64,000 nt of DNA, taken from Cynocephalus volans. Taxonomy: Eukaryota > Chordata > Mammalia > Dermoptera > Cynocephalidae. The notes below the pieces were generated by a model that saw only the letters and a program-made list of their open reading frames with translations, ran no database searches and was not told the origin of the DNA. The position numbers and the translations under genes were made by a program. Location: positions 69,856,501 to 69,920,500 of the forward strand of contig NC_084466.1 of assembly GCF_027409185.1 (NCBI RefSeq), written 5' to 3'. How positions within the stretch are numbered: position 1 is the stretch's first letter; each line of letters starts with the position of its first letter. Below are positions 1 through 44,083 of this stretch, one piece after another.

Positions 1-190
1 GGAGGGAAGCTGAGAAAACTGACTGATTTGAAAAGTTACGTTGTGGCGTGACTGATTGATATCAACTTCATATTCCACTACTATTGACAATTCGTGCTGG
101 GGGTGGAGGAGCTTTCAATATATAATAGTAGAAGCCCTTTATTTTAAATAGTTCAATCAACACCTACCATCTTAATTAGGAATATGTTTT
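1..190. other. Intergenic, nothing recognised
   Basis: AT-rich unique-looking sequence with no credible ORF or repeat I can name. Confidence 0.4.
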
Positions 191-293
191 GGGCGGGGTG
201 GGGAGGGAGGTGACTGGCTTGTACAGGGATCCAAACCCTTGACCTTGGAGTTACCAACACCATGCTCTAACCAACTGAGCTAACCAGCCAGCC
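191..293 (-). mobile_element. tRNA-Ile-derived SINE monomer, C-rich tail
   Basis: The reverse complement carries the tRNA A-box-like GTTAGCTCAGTTGGTTAGAG and a B-box-like GGTTTGGATCC. The tail, seen here as G-rich on the + strand at 191-212, is C-rich instead of poly(A). Flanks ATATGTTTT / GTATGTTCT look like a worn TSD. Confidence 0.85.
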
Positions 294-534
294 CAGAGTA
301 TGTTCTAATTAAAATCTCTCTAGTAGATATGTGCCTAAAGTTTCCTTTGCTCTTTGTCTTCCATACTCATCTTAGAAGCATGATTTTGCTGACACCAGCA
401 CTTGGATGTTGTTAGTTGAACTTCAGCATGTTGTCATTTCAGGCTGGACTGATGCCAAAGGAACATACAATGCTACTGAATGGTCCTGAGAACCAGGGAA
501 AGAGCCCCAGTGCAGAGTTAGGAGGCTTGTGGGC

Positions 535-810
535 TGGCACTTATGGACCATGTGACTCACTTAATTTCTCTGAGGCTCATTTATCCCATTAGTAAATTAG
601 GGATAAAAATCGTTGCCCTGGGCTGACTCGTTAGCTCACTTGGTTAGAGCGTGGTGCTGATAACACCAAGGTCCAGGGTTTGAGCCCTGTACCGGCCAGC
701 CCCTGCTCCCCCTGCACCTCCGACCCCAAATCCTTGCCCTAACTACCTCGATTGTTATCATGATAATCAAATAAATAATGTATATGGCAGTTCTTACAAA
801 ATATTCTATA
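535..810 (+). repeat. MIR, split by a SINE
   Basis: MIR-like core (CTTAATTTCTCTGAGGCTCA, then GGGATAAAAAT) runs to 619 and resumes after 740 with the MIR 3' portion. The SINE at 620-727 sits inside it. Confidence 0.6.
620..727 (+). mobile_element. tRNA-Ile-derived SINE monomer, C-rich tail
   Basis: Full monomer with A box (TTAGCTCACTTGGTTAGAGC) and B-box-like GGTTTGAGCCC. It ends in a C-rich tail (CCCCTGCTCCCCCTGCACC). TSD AAATCGTTGCCCT / AAATCCTTGCCCT flanks it. Confidence 0.92.
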
Positions 811-892
811 AATTGAAATACAGAGCTCTGAAAAGACCAAGATGGTTAGAAATTTTTTAAAAATAGGAAGCCATCAGTGTGGACTGATGAAG

Positions 893-1505
893 TGAAAGGA
901 CTTAATTAAAAGTTTCCTAGGGTATGGAAGCAATTCTCCACAAATGGTCCCCCAATGAGCCACTCCTGCTGGTACTCGAAGGGAAGTGTGGTTCCCTCCC
1001 TTTGAATCTGCGCTGGCCCAGTGACTCGTTCAGCATCAGTAGAACGCAGTGGAAGTGATGTTATATGATTCAGTGCTGTGCAGCTTTAGCCTGGGCCGCC
1101 TGAAATGCTCAGTCTAAGGCAAGCCAGCTCCTCTGTAAGAAGCCCAAATATACTGAGATGTCATGCTGTGAGAAAGCCCACGCTGGCCAGGTAGAGAGAC
1201 CACGGAACAGGGCCAGCGATAGACAGAGACAGAAAGACACACAGAGACAGAAAGAGACAGAGAGATGCCTAGCCAGCCTCGTTTCTTCCAGCTACTCCAG
1301 CTGACACATCAGATGTGTGAGTGAAGAAACCATCATAGACATCTAGTCCAGACCGCCTGCTACCTGACTGCAACCACATGACAGACTTTGAGTAGGAACC
1401 ACCCATCTGAGCCCAGTTTACCACAGAACCATGAGAGATAATAAATTGTTTTAAGCCACTAAGGTTAGAGTGGTTTTCTGTGCAGCAGTTGATAACTGAA
1501 ATATA
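893..1505 (+). mobile_element. MaLR LTR, MLT1-type
   Basis: It ends with the MLT1 hallmark AATAAATTGTTTTAAGCCAC followed by a TAACTGAAATA end, and carries the internal GAAGTGATG and CATGCTGTGAGAAAGCC motifs. A CAGAGA-rich simple repeat lies at 1219-1266. The 5' boundary is approximate. Confidence 0.65.
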
Positions 1506-1767
1506 GGATGATTTTGTTTTTTTATTTTCATGGAAGGCTCGTTGAGTTAATTAGTGTCAAATTTCATGAGACATCTAGGACAGAGTCACTAACCTATATT
1601 ATAACAAATTTCATTCAATTTGCGTCCTCTTTACAAAGGCGCTTTCTTTCTAGAGTGCATTTCTAGGGTCACTGGGAAGAAAATAGCGAATCAATACGAG
1701 AATAGAAAGGGGGTGGAGGAAAACATTTTCCACTTTCAGGCTTTATTTTTGTCACTCATAAAGGATG
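1506..1767. other. Unassigned intergenic sequence
   Basis: No gene or repeat recognised. Confidence 0.35.
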
Positions 1768-2173
1768 TGTATTAGTCTGTTTTGTGTTGCTATAACAGAA
1801 TACCTGAGACTGGGTAATTTATAAAGAACAGAGGTTTATTTACTTACAATTCTTGGACAGCTGCATCTGGCGCAGGCCTCAGGCTGCTTGTTGACTCATG
1901 GCAGAAAGTGGCAGGCAGCCAGAGGGTACAAGGAGATCACATGGTGAGAGGAAGCAAGAGAGAGAGAGGGGAGGTGCCAGGGTCTTTTTAAACAACAAGC
2001 TCTGGCAGGAACTAATAGAGTGAGAACTCATTCATTACTCCCCTCATCTAGGGAGAGCATTAATCCATTCATGAAGGATCCGCCCCCATAACTCAAACAG
2101 CTTCCAACACTGCCACATTGGGGATCATATTTCCACATGAGTTCTGAGAGGACAGTACATCAAAACTCAGCCA
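1768..2173 (-). mobile_element. MaLR LTR, MST/THE1-type
   Basis: It begins TGTATTAGTCTGTTTTGTGT and contains GAGACTGGGTAATTTATAAA, the reverse complement of the MST/THE1 3' end. It also carries GAGAACTCATTCATTACTC and GGATCCGCCCCCATAAC, typical of this group. Confidence 0.85.
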
Positions 2174-2174
2174 G

Positions 2175-2327
2175 ACGGCCAGGCACATGGCTCACTTTAG
2201 AGAGTGTGGTGCTGATAACACCAAGGCCACGGGTTCGGATCCCTGTATAGGGATGGCTGGTTTGCTTACTTGGGAGAGCGTGGTGCTGACAACACCAAGT
2301 CAAGGGTTAAGATCCCCTTAACAGTCA

Positions 2328-2358
<31 letters not shown>

Positions 2359-2359
2359 C
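2175..2359 (+). mobile_element. tRNA-Ile-derived SINE, dimer
   Basis: Left unit (GGCTCACTTTAGAGAGTGTG, GGTTCGGATCC) is followed by the right unit (GGGAGAGCGTGGTGCTGACA, GGGTTAAGATCCCC) and a poly(A) tail. TSD AACTCAGCCAG / AACTCTGCCAG. Inserted at the edge of the MST LTR. Confidence 0.93.
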
Positions 2360-2378
2360 AACTCTGCCAGGATGACTC

Positions 2379-2478
2379 TGGCTGGCTGGTTAGCTCAGTT
2401 GCTTAGAGTGTGTGTTCTAACAACAAGGTCAAGGGTTTGGATCCCCATACCAGCCAGCTGCCAAGTAAATAAATAATT
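2379..2478 (+). mobile_element. tRNA-Ile-derived SINE monomer
   Basis: Monomer with GGTTAGCTCAGTTGCTTAGA and GGTTTGGATCCCC, ending CCAGCTGCC and an AAT-rich tail. It lies directly behind the dimer. Confidence 0.9.
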
Positions 2479-2529
2479 GCTCCAGACAATTGCACAAGTT
2501 ATTGTGGCCAATTAGAACTACCCTATTAA

Positions 2530-2900
2530 TTGTCTTTTTTATTAAAGTCAGGTTTACCAAGGTATCATTTATATTTGGTAAGATTCACCCTTTTTATGTG
2601 TATAGATCTATGAGTTTTGATAAGTGTGAAAGGTCATATAACTACCAGTAGAGTCAAGAGATAGACTATTTAAATAACCCCCAAAAGTTTCCTCCTGCCC
2701 CTTTGTAGTCAGCCCCCTCCTTCCAACCACTGATCTGATTTCTGTTCCTGTAGTTTTGTCTTCACAATGTCATATGAGCAGAATCATACAGTGTGTGGTC
2801 TTCTTGTGTCTGGCTCCTTTTACTTAGAATAATGACTTTCAAATCATCATGTTGTTTCATATTACTTTTAATATTGTACCAGTTCTGTCAATTTTTTCTT
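2530..2900 (-). mobile_element. Old L1 (L1M-type) 3' fragment
   Basis: Antisense L1M-like text: AAGGTATCATTTATATTTGG, AGCAGAATCATACAGTGTGT and GTGTCTGGCTCCTTTTACTT. Decayed; boundaries approximate. Confidence 0.6.
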
Positions 2901-3789
2901 TATGTATATTCTAAGGGTATGCAGAATTTTGACTAGCTAAATGAGCTTAGGGCCATAGCAATATTTCTCAAAGCTCCTATCATCTGGTCTGTATTCCAAC
3001 TAGGAGGAAGGAGAAAAAGTTTGTGAAGAATGTGTGCCCATTTTTTAAAGGGCACATTACTTCTGTTCACATTCTTTTGATTAGAACTTTGGTTCATGAC
3101 ATACCTATCTCCAAGGCACTGGGAAATGTAGTCTCTGCCTCTGTGGCCACGTGTTCAGCTAAAACTCCAGAGGAAGAGAATGGGCATGGGTAGACAATAG
3201 CAATCTCTGCCAGAGAGTGACTGGATGAGATAGGAGACTACTTTAACCAGGCTTGTCAAAGAAAGCCTCTTTTAGAAAGTGCTAGTTGAAGGATCCAGAG
3301 GGTAGAGCAAGGCTAAATTTCAGTTCCCACTTGAGACCCTCAGCCAGGCACTTCCAGATAGGTCACAGCCTATCTGTCCTCATGCAGCAGGCAAATAATT
3401 TACAAGGGCTGCACTTAGAGTGCACTAAGAACAGAATAACTGGGACAGGATCTTCCCCCAGAGAAACTGGAATTGAGATAGAAGTTTTAATCTCTTTTGT
3501 CAAGAGTTTTGTTTGTTTGTTTTTTTAAATGCATTTGAAGGATATAAGAAACTGAAAAAAGATGAAGTTACTATTAAATGTAATTTTGATGACTGCTTAT
3601 TATACTCAAGAATGGATTATCCATTGGATATCAATTGATAATCAAGAAAAGTATGGCCTACTTGCTAATATTCTCTTTCTTGATTCAGGTGGTAGTTTCC
3701 TTGAATGAGATAACTCTGTGATCACTCATTAAGCACATTTTCATCAACAAATTTGTGATTCAGGCACTTTTCTGTATTTAAGTTATTAA
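2901..3789. other. Unassigned intergenic sequence
   Basis: Open frames here (for example 3286-3528) show no family resemblance. No repeat recognised with confidence. Confidence 0.35.
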
Positions 3790-4165
3790 ACAAAGTTTAT
3801 GGGAGGCCATTGTTTTGGATTAGCCTCCTGTACTAGGCCCCAGCAGACCAGACCAAACCAGAATGGAGCCACTGTGGTAAGTGTCAGGTAATAATCTGAA
3901 CTTTGAAATGGGCCAGTTTTCCAAAAACAGGAGATTCACAGCAACCAATCAGAAGGGGCCTAGTTTATCTGAGCCAACATGACAAGGAAGTCCCCTATGT
4001 TTTAACCCTATAAGAAAATTATCTTTGAAGCAGCCAATCCACCTTCTATTCCGTTTCTGCTTTCTTCAGCCCTTTTCTGTCAATAAGGCCAAACATCTCT
4101 GCTCAGGTCATCAGAACACTCATTCTATCTCATAGAAGGAGGTGTTGCCCAATTCTAGATGGCCA
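3790..4165 (+). mobile_element. Possible ERV-type solo LTR
   Basis: Reads like an LTR: ACCAATCAGAAGGGGCC promoter-like block, CCTATAAGAAAATTATC as a weak TATA region, and AATAAGGCCAAACATCTCTG resembling an R/U5 region. Family not assigned. Confidence 0.4.
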
Positions 4166-4829
4166 AAAAAGCCAATTAGATCTTTTAATTTGTTGTAATT
4201 TTGTCTTATGACAAAGTTATACTTCAATTTTTAAAAAGTTTCTTTTAAAAAAGTAATTCAAAGTAAGCATCCCACTGTATATAGCATTCAGTCACAAGGG
4301 TTCTGTCAGGGTTAGTGATCTTGGGAAGATCTGCTCAATATAAGCTGTGTTTTCAGCATCCAAAATTCACTTCCCTACCTTGATTCTTTTTTTTAGAGGA
4401 CAGGGAAAATGTTGATGTCAACACTGGCCCGCCAGTATGGAATTCTAGGCTAGTGGTTCCCATCAGTCGACATTTCTAGCCAGATTTATTCACACGCGCT
4501 TCCAAGTTAGGGAACCCCTCACCTCCTCTGGGCTACTGTTTACAGCCTTCACGAGGGGCAGGAAAAAGCCAAGTCTAAGTCTTTCTATTGCATCTTTTTA
4601 TCTTTAAAGCCATTTTTGAAAAAAAAAAAAGCCTCATGTTTTGTCTCTACATCAAGAATTGATACTAAAAAGAACAACTAATGTATCGGGCAGCATGCAG
4701 TTTTTTAAAAACCTCTTTGGTGACCATGACTCATTTTGAGAATAAGATGAACGCTGTGGATGTTTTCCCTCAAAACAACGCACAATAGGGTCAGTTTTCT
4801 GCCTCATCTTACCGGCCCCATCGGCAGTC
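4166..4829. other. Unassigned sequence upstream of the MRPS31 promoter
   Basis: AT-rich with a short poly(A) at 4620-4630. No gene or repeat recognised. Confidence 0.35.
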
Positions 4830-5132
4830 TTTGCAGCACTGATCACTCCCCCACTTTCTCGGCTCTCCCGCCTGGGCCCCGCCTCACCCGGTGCACGGTC
4901 GCTGAGTTCAGCTGCGGACTCCACCTCCGAGACAAGAATAACCGGGAGGGTGGAGTCGCCTGGCTCCGCGGCCGCGGGAGAGCCCGGAACACAGTTACTG
5001 GGCCCTGTTGCCCACCGGAACGCGAAGGGAGAGGGAACGCGCCAGGCTGAGAACAGGAAGAGAGGGCGGGGGACATGTTCGGCAGTGGGACGCACTATTC
5101 CCATTCTGTTCCTGTTCAATTTTTCCGTGGCG

Positions 5133-37552
<32,420 letters not shown>

Positions 37553-37625
37553 GACCATGGAAATTTTTATTTTGAGCTGTTGGAGATGGATGTTATAACT
37601 AAATAAAATTATTTTATTAGAAGTT
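37553..37625 (+). terminator. MRPS31 3' UTR and poly(A) signal
   Basis: A canonical AATAAA lies at 37602-37607, 50 nt after the stop codon, followed by T-rich sequence. Cleavage is expected around 37620-37630, giving a very short 3' UTR of about 70 nt. The exact end is inferred. Confidence 0.85.
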
Positions 37626-38239
37626 TTCCTATATTATGTTAATTATTACGTCTGATTTGACTGGTATAAATGTTAAATAATTTTTTAAAATATGATAACT
37701 GAAAAATATTCTTGCATAGAGAAGAATTATCGGCATTTGTAGGTTCAAAAGAATATCTGAGAATTAGTAATAAGTTTAAGACAACTTGCCCTTTTTTTCA
37801 TTCATTGACTGTACTTTGAAATATAAACAGCTGAGATGTTTTACAGACAGATGGATATATATGTCTATATATACATACAAGGGTATGTCGAAAAGTTCAT
37901 GGAAAAATAGAATTAAAAGATAATGTGAATCTTTCCATGAACTTTTTGAACTACCCTCATATATATTTTTTTACATATATATATATTTACATTTTATATA
38001 TATTTTGTACTAAATTAGTTACTCTCACCTAAGTCTGGGTCACTACATAGAAGTGATCTTGTAGAATTTAAGGGCTTATTCTGATCCCTTCTTGTAATTT
38101 AGGTCTTCATGCCAAAGTTAGAACTATTTATTTTCCATTTGGTGCTGAGCAGTGTTACTCAACTTTCATACAACTCAGAGGATTGAGGATTCTAAAAAAT
38201 CTTAAAACTAGATTTAGTTTACAGTAGACCCAGACTAGT
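37626..38239. other. 3' flank of MRPS31, AT-rich
   Basis: (TA)-rich tracts at 37855-37878 and 37960-38005 surround a MITE. Nothing else recognised. Confidence 0.4.
37878..37959. mobile_element. ~80-bp palindromic MITE, copy 3
   Basis: AAAAGTTCATGGAAAAATAG opposite CTTTCCATGAACTTTTTGAA. TA flanks, in a TA-rich target. About 250 bp past the MRPS31 poly(A) site. Confidence 0.88.
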
Positions 38240-38882
38240 ATTGTTCCAGGTTCCTAGCACAAGTCAACAGAACTCATATGTGAAAGAATCCACCATAACA
38301 ACCCCAGGCTTCAAATTATAAAACACAAGGAAACACAGAACCATGAGTATGCACCAGCAGAAATAAAACAGCAGAATCAGACTCCTAAAACATTTGAATA
38401 TTGGGCTTATCAGATTCAGAATATAAAATGTGTGTTTCTAGCCATTGTAACTAAAAAGAAAAAGAAGAATATGAAGTATGTGTAAGATAGAATAAATATT
38501 GAGCAGGAAACTTTAAAAGTGACCAGTCACATTTGAAAAAAAAATTTTAAATTTAGTGAAGGAGTTTAATAACAGATTAAACACTAGAAAGTTGTGCTAA
38601 AGAAATTATTCATATGCAGCGAGAGAAGCAAAGAGAAAAGAAATAGGAAAGAGAAGTAAGAAAGTAATATTTGTACAATCACATTGCCAGAAGGAGAGAA
38701 AAGAGGAAATAGGTCAGAGACTATCTTTGGATAATTAATGGGTAAGGTTTTCTTTTTTTTATACAGTTTATGAAATATCAACACACAGTTAAACAAGAAT
38801 CTCTTGGTCATATGTACAAACTGCTCCCAACAACAACAGAATACATTCTTTCCCAGTGGAACCCTTAAAAATGTTTATTTTG

Positions 38883-38992
38883 GGGGGTTGGCTGGTTAGC
38901 TCAGTTGGTTAGAATGCAATGTTATAACACAAAGGTCAAGGGTTTGGATCCCCATTCTGGCCAGCTACCAAAAAAGAAAAAAATAAATTGTT
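38883..38992 (+). mobile_element. tRNA-Ile-derived SINE monomer
   Basis: GGTTAGCTCAGTTGGTTAGA and GGTTTGGATCCCC. TSD TTTATTTTG at 38874-38882 and 38993-39001. Confidence 0.93.
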
Positions 38993-39001
38993 TTTATTTT
39001 G

Positions 39002-39070
39002 ATAACCCCAAGGTCGAGAAGGGTTCAGATCCTCTTACCTGCCAGTCACCAAAAAAAGAAAAAAAAAGGT
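39002..39070 (+). mobile_element. 5'-truncated SINE in tandem
   Basis: GATAACCCCAAGGTCGAGAA, GGTTCAGATCC and CCTGCCAGTCACC plus A tail. It directly follows the monomer. Confidence 0.75.
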
Positions 39071-40243
39071 ATTTTAATTCAGAAATTTAGTTCATTTATA
39101 TTTATCACAGTTACTGATATATTTGGAATATCTTTTTTAAAATGAGGGCTAATACATTTGTCAGATAAAAGTAGTTGGCTATCAGCAGACCCTCACTAAG
39201 AGAATCCAAAAGATGTACTCGAGGTAGAAGGGAAGTGATATCAAATTTAAGGTTGGAAACACATGAAGAAATGGTGGGTGAAGAAAGTAGTGAATGTATA
39301 AGTTAATTATAAATAATAAAACAGTAATGTCTTGTTAAAATACATGACAGTAATAGGATATGTCAGAGTGGATTTTTAAAAAATATCAAGTGATACTACT
39401 GTTTACTAGAGGCACATCTAAAACAAGAATACAGAAAGGTTGAAAGTAAATGGGAAAAATATATCAGACAACTTTTAAAAGAAAGCTGGTGCAGCTATAT
39501 TAATATCAAAAAATGTTCTGAAAGGCATTATTAGAGATAAAGATATTCTGTTTATCAGGAAAATATGAACTGTTATGTACTTAATAATATGGACTCAAAA
39601 TATGCAAGGCAAAAATTGACAAATTCAAAGAGACGAATCTACCATTATGAGATATTTTAACATAATAATTGATGAATTAAGCAGACAAATCAGAAGCTTT
39701 GCTGTACCTGATTATCTCGATCTAAGGGACATTTTTAGACGATTACACAATGTAGCTGCAGATACATTTGTTTCAAGCACACACATTCATAACAATTGAC
39801 TGTAAGCTTGGCCATAAAGAACATCTGAACAAATTTCAGTGGAATGAAGACCGTGTTTCCCAATTACATTGCAGTGAAGGTAAAGAGCAATAACTGAAAG
39901 CCAAGTAGAAAAACCCCATATGTTTGGAAATTTAAAAACACTTCTTCTAACTTACTCATGGATAAATGAAAAAAAAATATTCAAAACAATACTATGAATC
40001 AAAACTTACAGGATGCAGCTAAAGTAGCAGAAGAAAATAACATGTTAAAAAGAAAAAAGACTGAAAATTTATGAAGTAAACTTACAATCTTAAGATATTA
40101 GAAAATGAACAAGTCTTCTAAGGAAATAGATGAAAGATCTAAGATAAAAGCAGAAATTAATAGAAATAGTACAGTAGAGAGGACCCATAAAATCAAACAC
40201 TGGTTCTTTAAAAAACTAATAAACTCAAATTTCTGTCAAGATT

Positions 40244-40348
40244 TATTTATTTATTTATTTATTTGGCAGCTGGCTGGTACAGGGATCCAAACCCTTGACC
40301 TTGGTGTTATAACACTGTACTCTAACCAGCTGAACTAACCAGCCAGAC
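40244..40348 (-). mobile_element. tRNA-Ile-derived SINE monomer
   Basis: (TTTA)n tail, GGCAGCTGGCTGGTACAGGG and TAACCAGCTGAACTAACCAG. TSD CAAGATT. Confidence 0.92.
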
Positions 40349-40903
40349 CAAGATTCATTTTTAAGAGGATAACTATAGATGCTGAAAAATTAAAAGATTT
40401 ATTTATCAAGAGGTTAATATGGACTTCATGGCAACACATCTGAAAACTTAATGGGAAAATTCCTCGAAGCTATGCTGTCAAAATAGAAAAAGAAAAACTG
40501 AATAACCATTAAAGAGATTGGATTGACATTTTAAAATCTCAGAAACAAACACTAAGCTGAGACGGTTTTCGGAAGAGTTCTACTGAAAATTCAGGAAGAA
40601 AATAGTTCCAGTCTTATATAAATTATTCCAAAGCATAGAAAAAGAGGGACCACTCACCAATTCATTTCAAGAGACTAGAATAAAAAAGATTACTTGCAAT
40701 CAAGAAGACATATTTTGAAAAATCCAAAACAAAACAGCAAACTAAATCCAGCAATGAATAGAAAACATGTTGGAGTTATTCTAGAATGCAAGGGTGGTTT
40801 AGCAGTGGAGGAAAAAAAATATTGTCTCAAAAGATGCAGAAAAAAAAAAGTTTAATAACATCAACAGCCATTTATAATTAAGAAAAAAAAAGGCTTAGAA
40901 AAT

Positions 40904-41085
40904 TTCCTTAACCTGATAAATAGTATTTACAAAAAACCTATAAGAAAACATCTTTATGATAAATCATCAAACCATTTCCTTCAAAAAATGGAGTAGAAGG
41001 GAACTTCCTTAACCTGATAAATGATATTTACAAAAAACCTACAGGAAAACATCTTTATGATAAATCATCAAACCATTTCCTTCAA
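40904..41085 (+). repeat. 81-bp duplication, period 101 bp
   Basis: 40904-40984 and 41005-41085 differ at only about 4 positions (TTCCTTAACCTGATAAAT ... ACCATTTCCTTCAA). Confidence 0.93.
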
Positions 41086-41106
41086 GATCATAAATAAGAT
41101 TAGGAT

Positions 41107-41728
41107 AATCACTATCATGATTTCAACATTATACTGGGGGCCTAGCCCGTGTCGTATAGCAAGAAAAAGAAAAAGCTGTTAGGATTAGAAATCCACCCTA
41201 TGATAACCTCCAGTAAACCTCGCCCTCTCAGAGTGTGCATAACCTGAAACTTGCTTCTAGCAATTTGAATACAGCAAAGGTGTTGGGAGTAGTCACTCCC
41301 TTGACTGGGTCTTGTGATATGGCAAAAATGAAGGAGTAGTCACTCTTGTGATTACATTATATTATGTAAGACTCCTTGTCAGCAGACTGGAGTGAGCTAT
41401 CATGTTGAAAGAAGGTCTGTGGATAGGCCATGTGGCAAGAAACTTCAGGGGCCTTTAGGAGTTAGGAGCAACCCCCAGCTGACAGCATCAAAGTGGGGAC
41501 CTTGGTTGTACAGCCTCAGATAACTGAATCCTACAAACAACCATCACCGCAGCTTGGGAGAGAACTCTCAGCTTTAAAAAAGAACAGAGCCTGGCTGTCA
41601 CCTTGATTACAGTCTTGTTAGACCTATAGCAGGAAACCCACCAAAACTGAGAACATAAGTGCATGTTGTTTTAAGCCACTAAGTTTGAAGTAATGTGTTA
41701 TGCACCAATAGATAACTAATATAGGAAG
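41107..41728 (+). mobile_element. MaLR-type LTR (MLT1-like)
   Basis: Ends TGTTGTTTTAAGCCACTAAG, ATGTGTTATGCACCAATAGA, TAACTAATATA. This is the MLT1 3' end. The 5' boundary is approximate. Confidence 0.6.
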
Positions 41729-42868
41729 GAACAGAACTATCACTAGAGAGTCTGGATTGTGTAGAAAACAAAAGATCATATGGGTCTTTCAAAGCTACTT
41801 TTCTTAAGAAAAGACATGTGCATTTACCTTCTTTGGGGATGACCGCAATGCTTTAAAAGGAAAGAAAGAAATTTGCTAGGAATTCCTTAAATGTTTAATA
41901 TTTTTCACTAGCTGGTAAGGACATTGTTATTTGCCAATAGCTTTGAAAGATGATAATACTTCCGCAGTTGAAACCATGATGTTAAAAACATCCTTCTTTT
42001 GGCCAATTACATAGTTGCTTCTAAAGAACGTATTATCCTTAGATTCTTGGCTTTAAAGAATGTATTATCCTTAGATTCTTGCCTTGTTTACAATTCTTAA
42101 AATTGCTCTAAACTTGCTTAAGTAGTCAGTTTTAAATTATGTAAGTACAAACAACAAAACCCTCTTAATTCTAAAGTTGCTTTTAGAATCCATGCATTTA
42201 TACATTTATGCAAGTTGGGTATTAAATTGAGAAGATTTTATTCTAAGTAACCAACTCTTAAGGGGCTAAAGCAAACCTGCTTTCTAAAATATATCAGTTC
42301 AAGGACTAAGCAGTTTCTGAAACAGAATGATTTACTGTGCCTCGTACTATTTCCTTGCACTAGAACATGAGTGAGGGTGGTAGAAGGAAGAAGGAGTTCA
42401 TATTAGGAGGAACAAGTGGCTGCTGGAATATGCTTATGATTTAGGACCTCTTTTAAAAATCCTGTTAGCTGGAAAAAAAAAAAAAAAGGACTAATGTTTT
42501 CCAAGGTTTCAGTAGCACCTTTACAAAAATGCTGCTTTTGCATACAGTACAGAAAGCTAGAAAATGCTTAGGTGTCGTATCTGGCACAGCACCCCTAAGA
42601 GGGAGTGTCTCATATATCTGAGAGGAGTTTACCCTTCCTTACCAGTTTAAGTTGTGACAGATTTAATGTTCTTATCTTGCTTTTAAACTGGAGAGCAACG
42701 CAGGTCTGAAATAAATAGCTTTTTGTTCTCTACTATTTATCGAACAGTTCAGAGGGCGAGGAAGCAAAGAGAAATGTTCTGATTGTTTCTTTGCTTGCCA
42801 GCTCCTGAATTGTGGACAGTTCTACAGTGACCTTCCCATATTATTCCCTCCTTCCTTCTGTTCTCTTC
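41729..42868. other. Unassigned intergenic sequence
   Basis: A 32-bp tandem duplication at 42019-42082 and a poly(A) at 42473-42487 are the only structures seen. Confidence 0.35.
42019..42082 (+). repeat. 32-bp tandem duplication
   Basis: GTATTATCCTTAGATTCTTG occurs at 42030 and 42062 in matching context (TAAAGAAC / TAAAGAAT). Confidence 0.9.
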
Positions 42869-43080
42869 TCTGCTTTGGCATCAGAAGCTTCAGTTCAAAC
42901 CTTGTCATGGCAGTATGAGCAACACTTAACCTTTCAGCCCCCATTTTCTCCCTTGTAAGTGACGGGGATAATTTCCATCTCACAGAATTTGGAAGTGTTA
43001 GAATTGCATGAGGTAATGTACACACAGTAACTGGCACATACTGTGAGCTTCAGATATATTGTCAGTTCTCTTTCCACATA
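42869..43080 (+). repeat. MIR
   Basis: TTTGGCATCAGAAGCTTCAG, GTGACGGGGATAATTTCCAT and CAGTAACTGGCACATACTGT. Confidence 0.65.
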
Positions 43081-43528
43081 TTCCTCCCCAGAATCCCAGC
43101 ACCAGGATGGACACACAAAGGAGTCATTTTCTTCACTATCCAATATTAATTTGGGAATGGCATCGTGCTGCTTTTACATTTTCAGATCTGGTTACCATTA
43201 CCTTTCATCAGTGGAGTAGGATATATTTTTAAAATCAACTTTGTTATACTTTCGCATGGAGGAAAATGGGAATGGTCAGAGACACTGAAATAGGAAGATT
43301 TGTCCTCTAATTTCTCTGTATTCAGTCTTAAACCTAAGAACTTCAAGCTCCCTTCTAGGAAGGCAGGGCCCTGGGTATATCCAAATGAGCAGATACCCTT
43401 AGTGAATGTTTATCTCTGTTATCTGCCTTAATATCTCTTGGATGTTCTACAGAAGCACAATAAAAGTTAGATCTCCCCATAGTAAAATTAAAATGACTAA
43501 CATCTGTGTGGTACTTTGATTGCATAGA
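43081..43528. other. Unassigned intergenic sequence
   Basis: Nothing recognised. Confidence 0.35.
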
Positions 43529-43542
43529 AAGTGTTTTCACAT

Positions 43543-43629
43543 TTGGTTAGAGCACGTCCTTGTAGCACGAGGTCAAGGCTTTGGTTCCCTGTGCTGGCCA
43601 GCTGCCAAAAAATAAATAATAATAAAATG
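43543..43629 (+). mobile_element. 5'-truncated tRNA-Ile-derived SINE
   Basis: Starts at TTGGTTAGAGCACGTCCTTG inside the A box and ends CCAGCTGCC plus an AAT-rich tail. TSD AAGTGTTTTCACAT at 43529-43542 and 43630-43643, perfect. Confidence 0.94.
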
Positions 43630-43654
43630 AAGTGTTTTCACATACATCAAGTCA

Positions 43655-44005
43655 TTAATTTGTTAAGCATTTACTGAGCTCTCCTATGAGGTAGGCCCCT
43701 ACTAGACACCAGAGTATGAATAAATACACTGGTGAGGCACTCCTGACCCTGAGATGTCACCTTAAACGTGACTTCCCAAGAAAAACCTCTCCCCACTTCG
43801 TTAAGTTGCTCCTTTCTCCTTGTTGTCTAATACAGTACTCTGTCTCCTTTACAATATCTCCTATCAAGATCTCCTTAAGGGCAGGGATTGTGTCAGCTTC
43901 TGTCACCTCTGTGAGGTCCTGTGTGCAAGACCTGGTATATTGCTAGCCCCCAAATAGGCATGCAATAAAACCAGTTGAGTGAGTGTAAGAATGGATGAAT
44001 GAAAC
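43655..44005 (+). repeat. L2
   Basis: CATTTACTGAGCTCTCCTAT, TAAGGGCAGGGATTGTGTCA, AACCAGTTGAGTGAGTGTAA and GAATGGATGAATGAA give the L2 3' order. Confidence 0.7.
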
Positions 44006-44083
44006 ATGCTCATAGGAAAGAGACAGGTCGAGATTCTATTCTACACAGTGTCATAGGTGCCAAGGCAGAGAATTGGGTTAAGG

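Larger units (their letters stand above)
38240..41106 (+). mobile_element. Decayed L1M with inserted SINEs
   Basis: L1 leader/ORF1-like text from 38240, ORF2-like text after 39170 (GCAGAAATTAATAGAAATAG and ATTCTAGAATGCAAGGGTGG). All frames broken. An internal 81-bp duplication lies at 40904-41085. Confidence 0.6.

Noticed and set aside
620..727. tRNA-like A and B boxes here and in every other SINE copy
   Set aside because: No copy has a complete cloverleaf with proper anticodon and acceptor pairing, and they carry tails and TSDs. They are SINEs, not tRNA genes.
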